From positions 310,001-374,000 of the forward strand of contig NZ_AUBS01000002.1 in assembly GCF_000429365.1 (NCBI RefSeq): a stretch of 64,000 bases of DNA. Reading direction: 5' to 3'. Shown here piece by piece: positions 63,035 to 64,000 of the stretch. This DNA is from Pseudodonghicola xiamenensis DSM 18339 (GTDB lineage Bacteria > Pseudomonadota > Alphaproteobacteria > Rhodobacterales > Rhodobacteraceae). Each line of letters begins with the position of its first letter. Position 1 is the stretch's first letter. The position numbers and the translations under genes were made by a program. The notes below the pieces were generated by a model. That model did no database searches. It saw only the letters and a list, made by a program, of their open reading frames with translations, and was not told where the DNA came from.

Positions 63035-63760
63035 TCACAGCCGGCGGGAAAAGAGATCAACAAACCTGCCGCGCGCCTCCGGCAGGGCGCGATGCCCCAG
63101 CGCCGGCGCCAGGCGATGCGCAAGGAAATAGCCGGTGGTGCGCAGCGCCTCGGCCACTTCGGCATCCGGCGCCGGCCCCTCGCCCAACAGGCAGGGCGGC
63201 AGCGGCAGCAACCGGTCGACCCAATCGCCAGCCCCGGCCCGCGATACCGCCCGGCCGGATTTGGGCGAGACATAGACCAGCCCCGAGGTCAGCCCGGTGA
63301 CGGCGCAGGACGACAGATCGAGGCCGAAGCCCAGTTCTTCCAGCAGCGCCAGTTCCCAGTTGAGATAGGCAAGCGGCCAAATGTCGTCCTGGCCCAGCAG
63401 GTCCATAAGCTGTTCGCTGCGTCGATAGAGGCCCGGATGCGGCACCCGCTCGGGCAGGCAGAAGGACAAAAGCGCGGTGACGGCGTTCAGCCCGGCCAGG
63501 GACAGGCGCCCCGACAACGCCGCCGCCGCACGGCTGCGCAGCGGTTCGACCCGATAGCTCCCGATATGTTCTTGCAGCCGCGCCTGCCATTGCACATCGA
63601 GCTGCGCCCCCGGCTGCAGGATCGGCGCCAGCTTGCGGCTCGCGCCGCCGCGCACCACGCCGGCATGGCGACCGTGATCTTCGGTAAAGACCTCGATGAT
63701 CGCTGCGCTTTCGCCATGGCGGCGCATGCTCAGCAATATGCCGTGATCCCGCCACTCCAT
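63035..63760 (-). CDS. recO: DNA repair protein RecO
   Basis: 241 residues. The N-terminal OB fold starts [39 protein letters not shown], the usual alphaproteobacterial RecO. The C-terminal helical part has [24 protein letters not shown], with a zinc-like Cys not fully conserved. It loads RecA with RecF and RecR. A partial DUF1491 gene lies upstream in the same orientation. Confidence 0.95.
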   Translation of the reverse strand: MEWRDHGILLSMRRHGESAAIIEVFTEDHGRHAGVVRGGASRKLAPILQPGAQLDVQWQARLQEHIGSYRVEPLRSRAAAALSGRLSLAGLNAVTALLSFCLPERVPHPGLYRRSEQLMDLLGQDDIWPLAYLNWELALLEELGFGLDLSSCAVTGLTSGLVYVSPKSGRAVSRAGAGDWVDRLLPLPPCLLGEGPAPDAEVAEALRTTGYFLAHRLAPALGHRALPEARGRFVDLFSRRL

Positions 63761-63859
63761 CTTGCGCCGCCTCTCGCCCCTGAGCCCGGAGGGCCCGCTC
63801 TCTCTGTCAGGATACCCGAGGGGGTGGCGCCCGCAAGGGTGGCGGGGCCGGCAACCCGA

Positions 63860-64000
63860 TCAGCTCAGACCGTCCTCGTCCAGCAGATGGCGGCCACGGC
63901 GGTCCTCGACTTCGATCACCCAGAGGTCGGGATCAAAACTGCGCTGGCGGGCGACGGCCTCATCGACCGTGCGCTCTTCTCCGCTCGCCAGTTCGATCCA
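63860..64000 (-). CDS. DUF1491 family protein (5' partial)
   Basis: 46 residues of the C-terminus are visible, in the frame that ends at TGA 63862-63860: the segment VDEAVARQRSFDPDLWVIEVEDRRGRHLL matches the end of DUF1491 proteins, which commonly lie next to recO in Rhodobacterales. The start is outside the window. The function is unknown. Confidence 0.8.
   Translation of the reverse strand, partial: WIELASGEERTVDEAVARQRSFDPDLWVIEVEDRRGRHLLDEDGLS

Overview
The window is a stretch of GC-rich chromosome (GC content high throughout by eye) from an alphaproteobacterium, almost certainly a member of the Rhodobacterales (Roseobacter/Paracoccus group). The indicators are the split F0 operon atpI-atpB-atpE-atpF'-atpF with two b-type subunits, three tandem peptide deformylase genes near fmt, the recO-DUF1491 neighbourhood, the ffh-GNAT-chorismate mutase-rpsP-rimM-trmD order, a long (2S)-methylsuccinyl-CoA dehydrogenase of the ethylmalonyl-CoA pathway, and GC-rich intergenic repeats of a kind I recall from this order. 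I found no rRNA, tRNA, CRISPR array, insertion sequence or prophage.

Region 1 (1-15.1 kb) is a catabolic island. It starts with the end of a fused oligopeptide-type ABC ATPase and a terminator. A MarR regulator then leads a co-directional run: SDR dehydrogenase, FAD oxidoreductase, Tat-exported solute-binding protein, two permeases and two more FAD oxidoreductases. Opposite lies a polar-amino-acid ABC transporter (binding protein, permease, ATPase) with a fourth FAD oxidoreductase, divergent from an XRE-cupin regulator. The set looks like import and oxidative deamination or dealkylation of amine or amino-acid-like compounds. The substrate cannot be read from the sequence.

Region 2 (15.1-25 kb) holds a TPP riboswitch with thiC-thiM-thiE, a LysE-type exporter, a DoxX-like protein, a flavin reductase, Fe/Mn superoxide dismutase divergent from a SufR-like Fe-S regulator coupled to a truncated haemoglobin, and a LysR regulator flanked by two matching T-N11-A boxes with a reductase-cupin pair.

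Region 3 (25-36.6 kb) contains small membrane proteins, fmt, a MaoC hydratase next to an extreme poly-G tract, three deformylase paralogues (one lacking the catalytic residues), a MalY/PatB C-S lyase, an arginase-family pseudogene, a glutathionyl-hydroquinone reductase, an atypical receiver protein, cobalamin genes cobC-cbiB and a lytic transglycosylase.

Region 4 (36.6-48.8 kb) has smc, a lipoprotein, an aminotransferase divergent from a FadR-type regulator, the F0 ATP synthase operon, an ArsR regulator, a DMT transporter with a LysR regulator, and azoR.

Region 5 (48.8-64 kb) is a translation/secretion superoperon with insertions: ffh, five tandem GNAT acetyltransferases, chorismate mutase, rpsP, bluB, rimM, a membrane protein, two sulfotransferase-like genes, trmD and a YegP-family gene. 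TauE/SafE, mcd, trmO, recO and a partial DUF1491 gene follow. Two related mini-ORFs that encode M-x-L-W-I-N-(R/K)-H peptides frame the GNAT-chorismate mutase block and are the most unusual feature I noticed.
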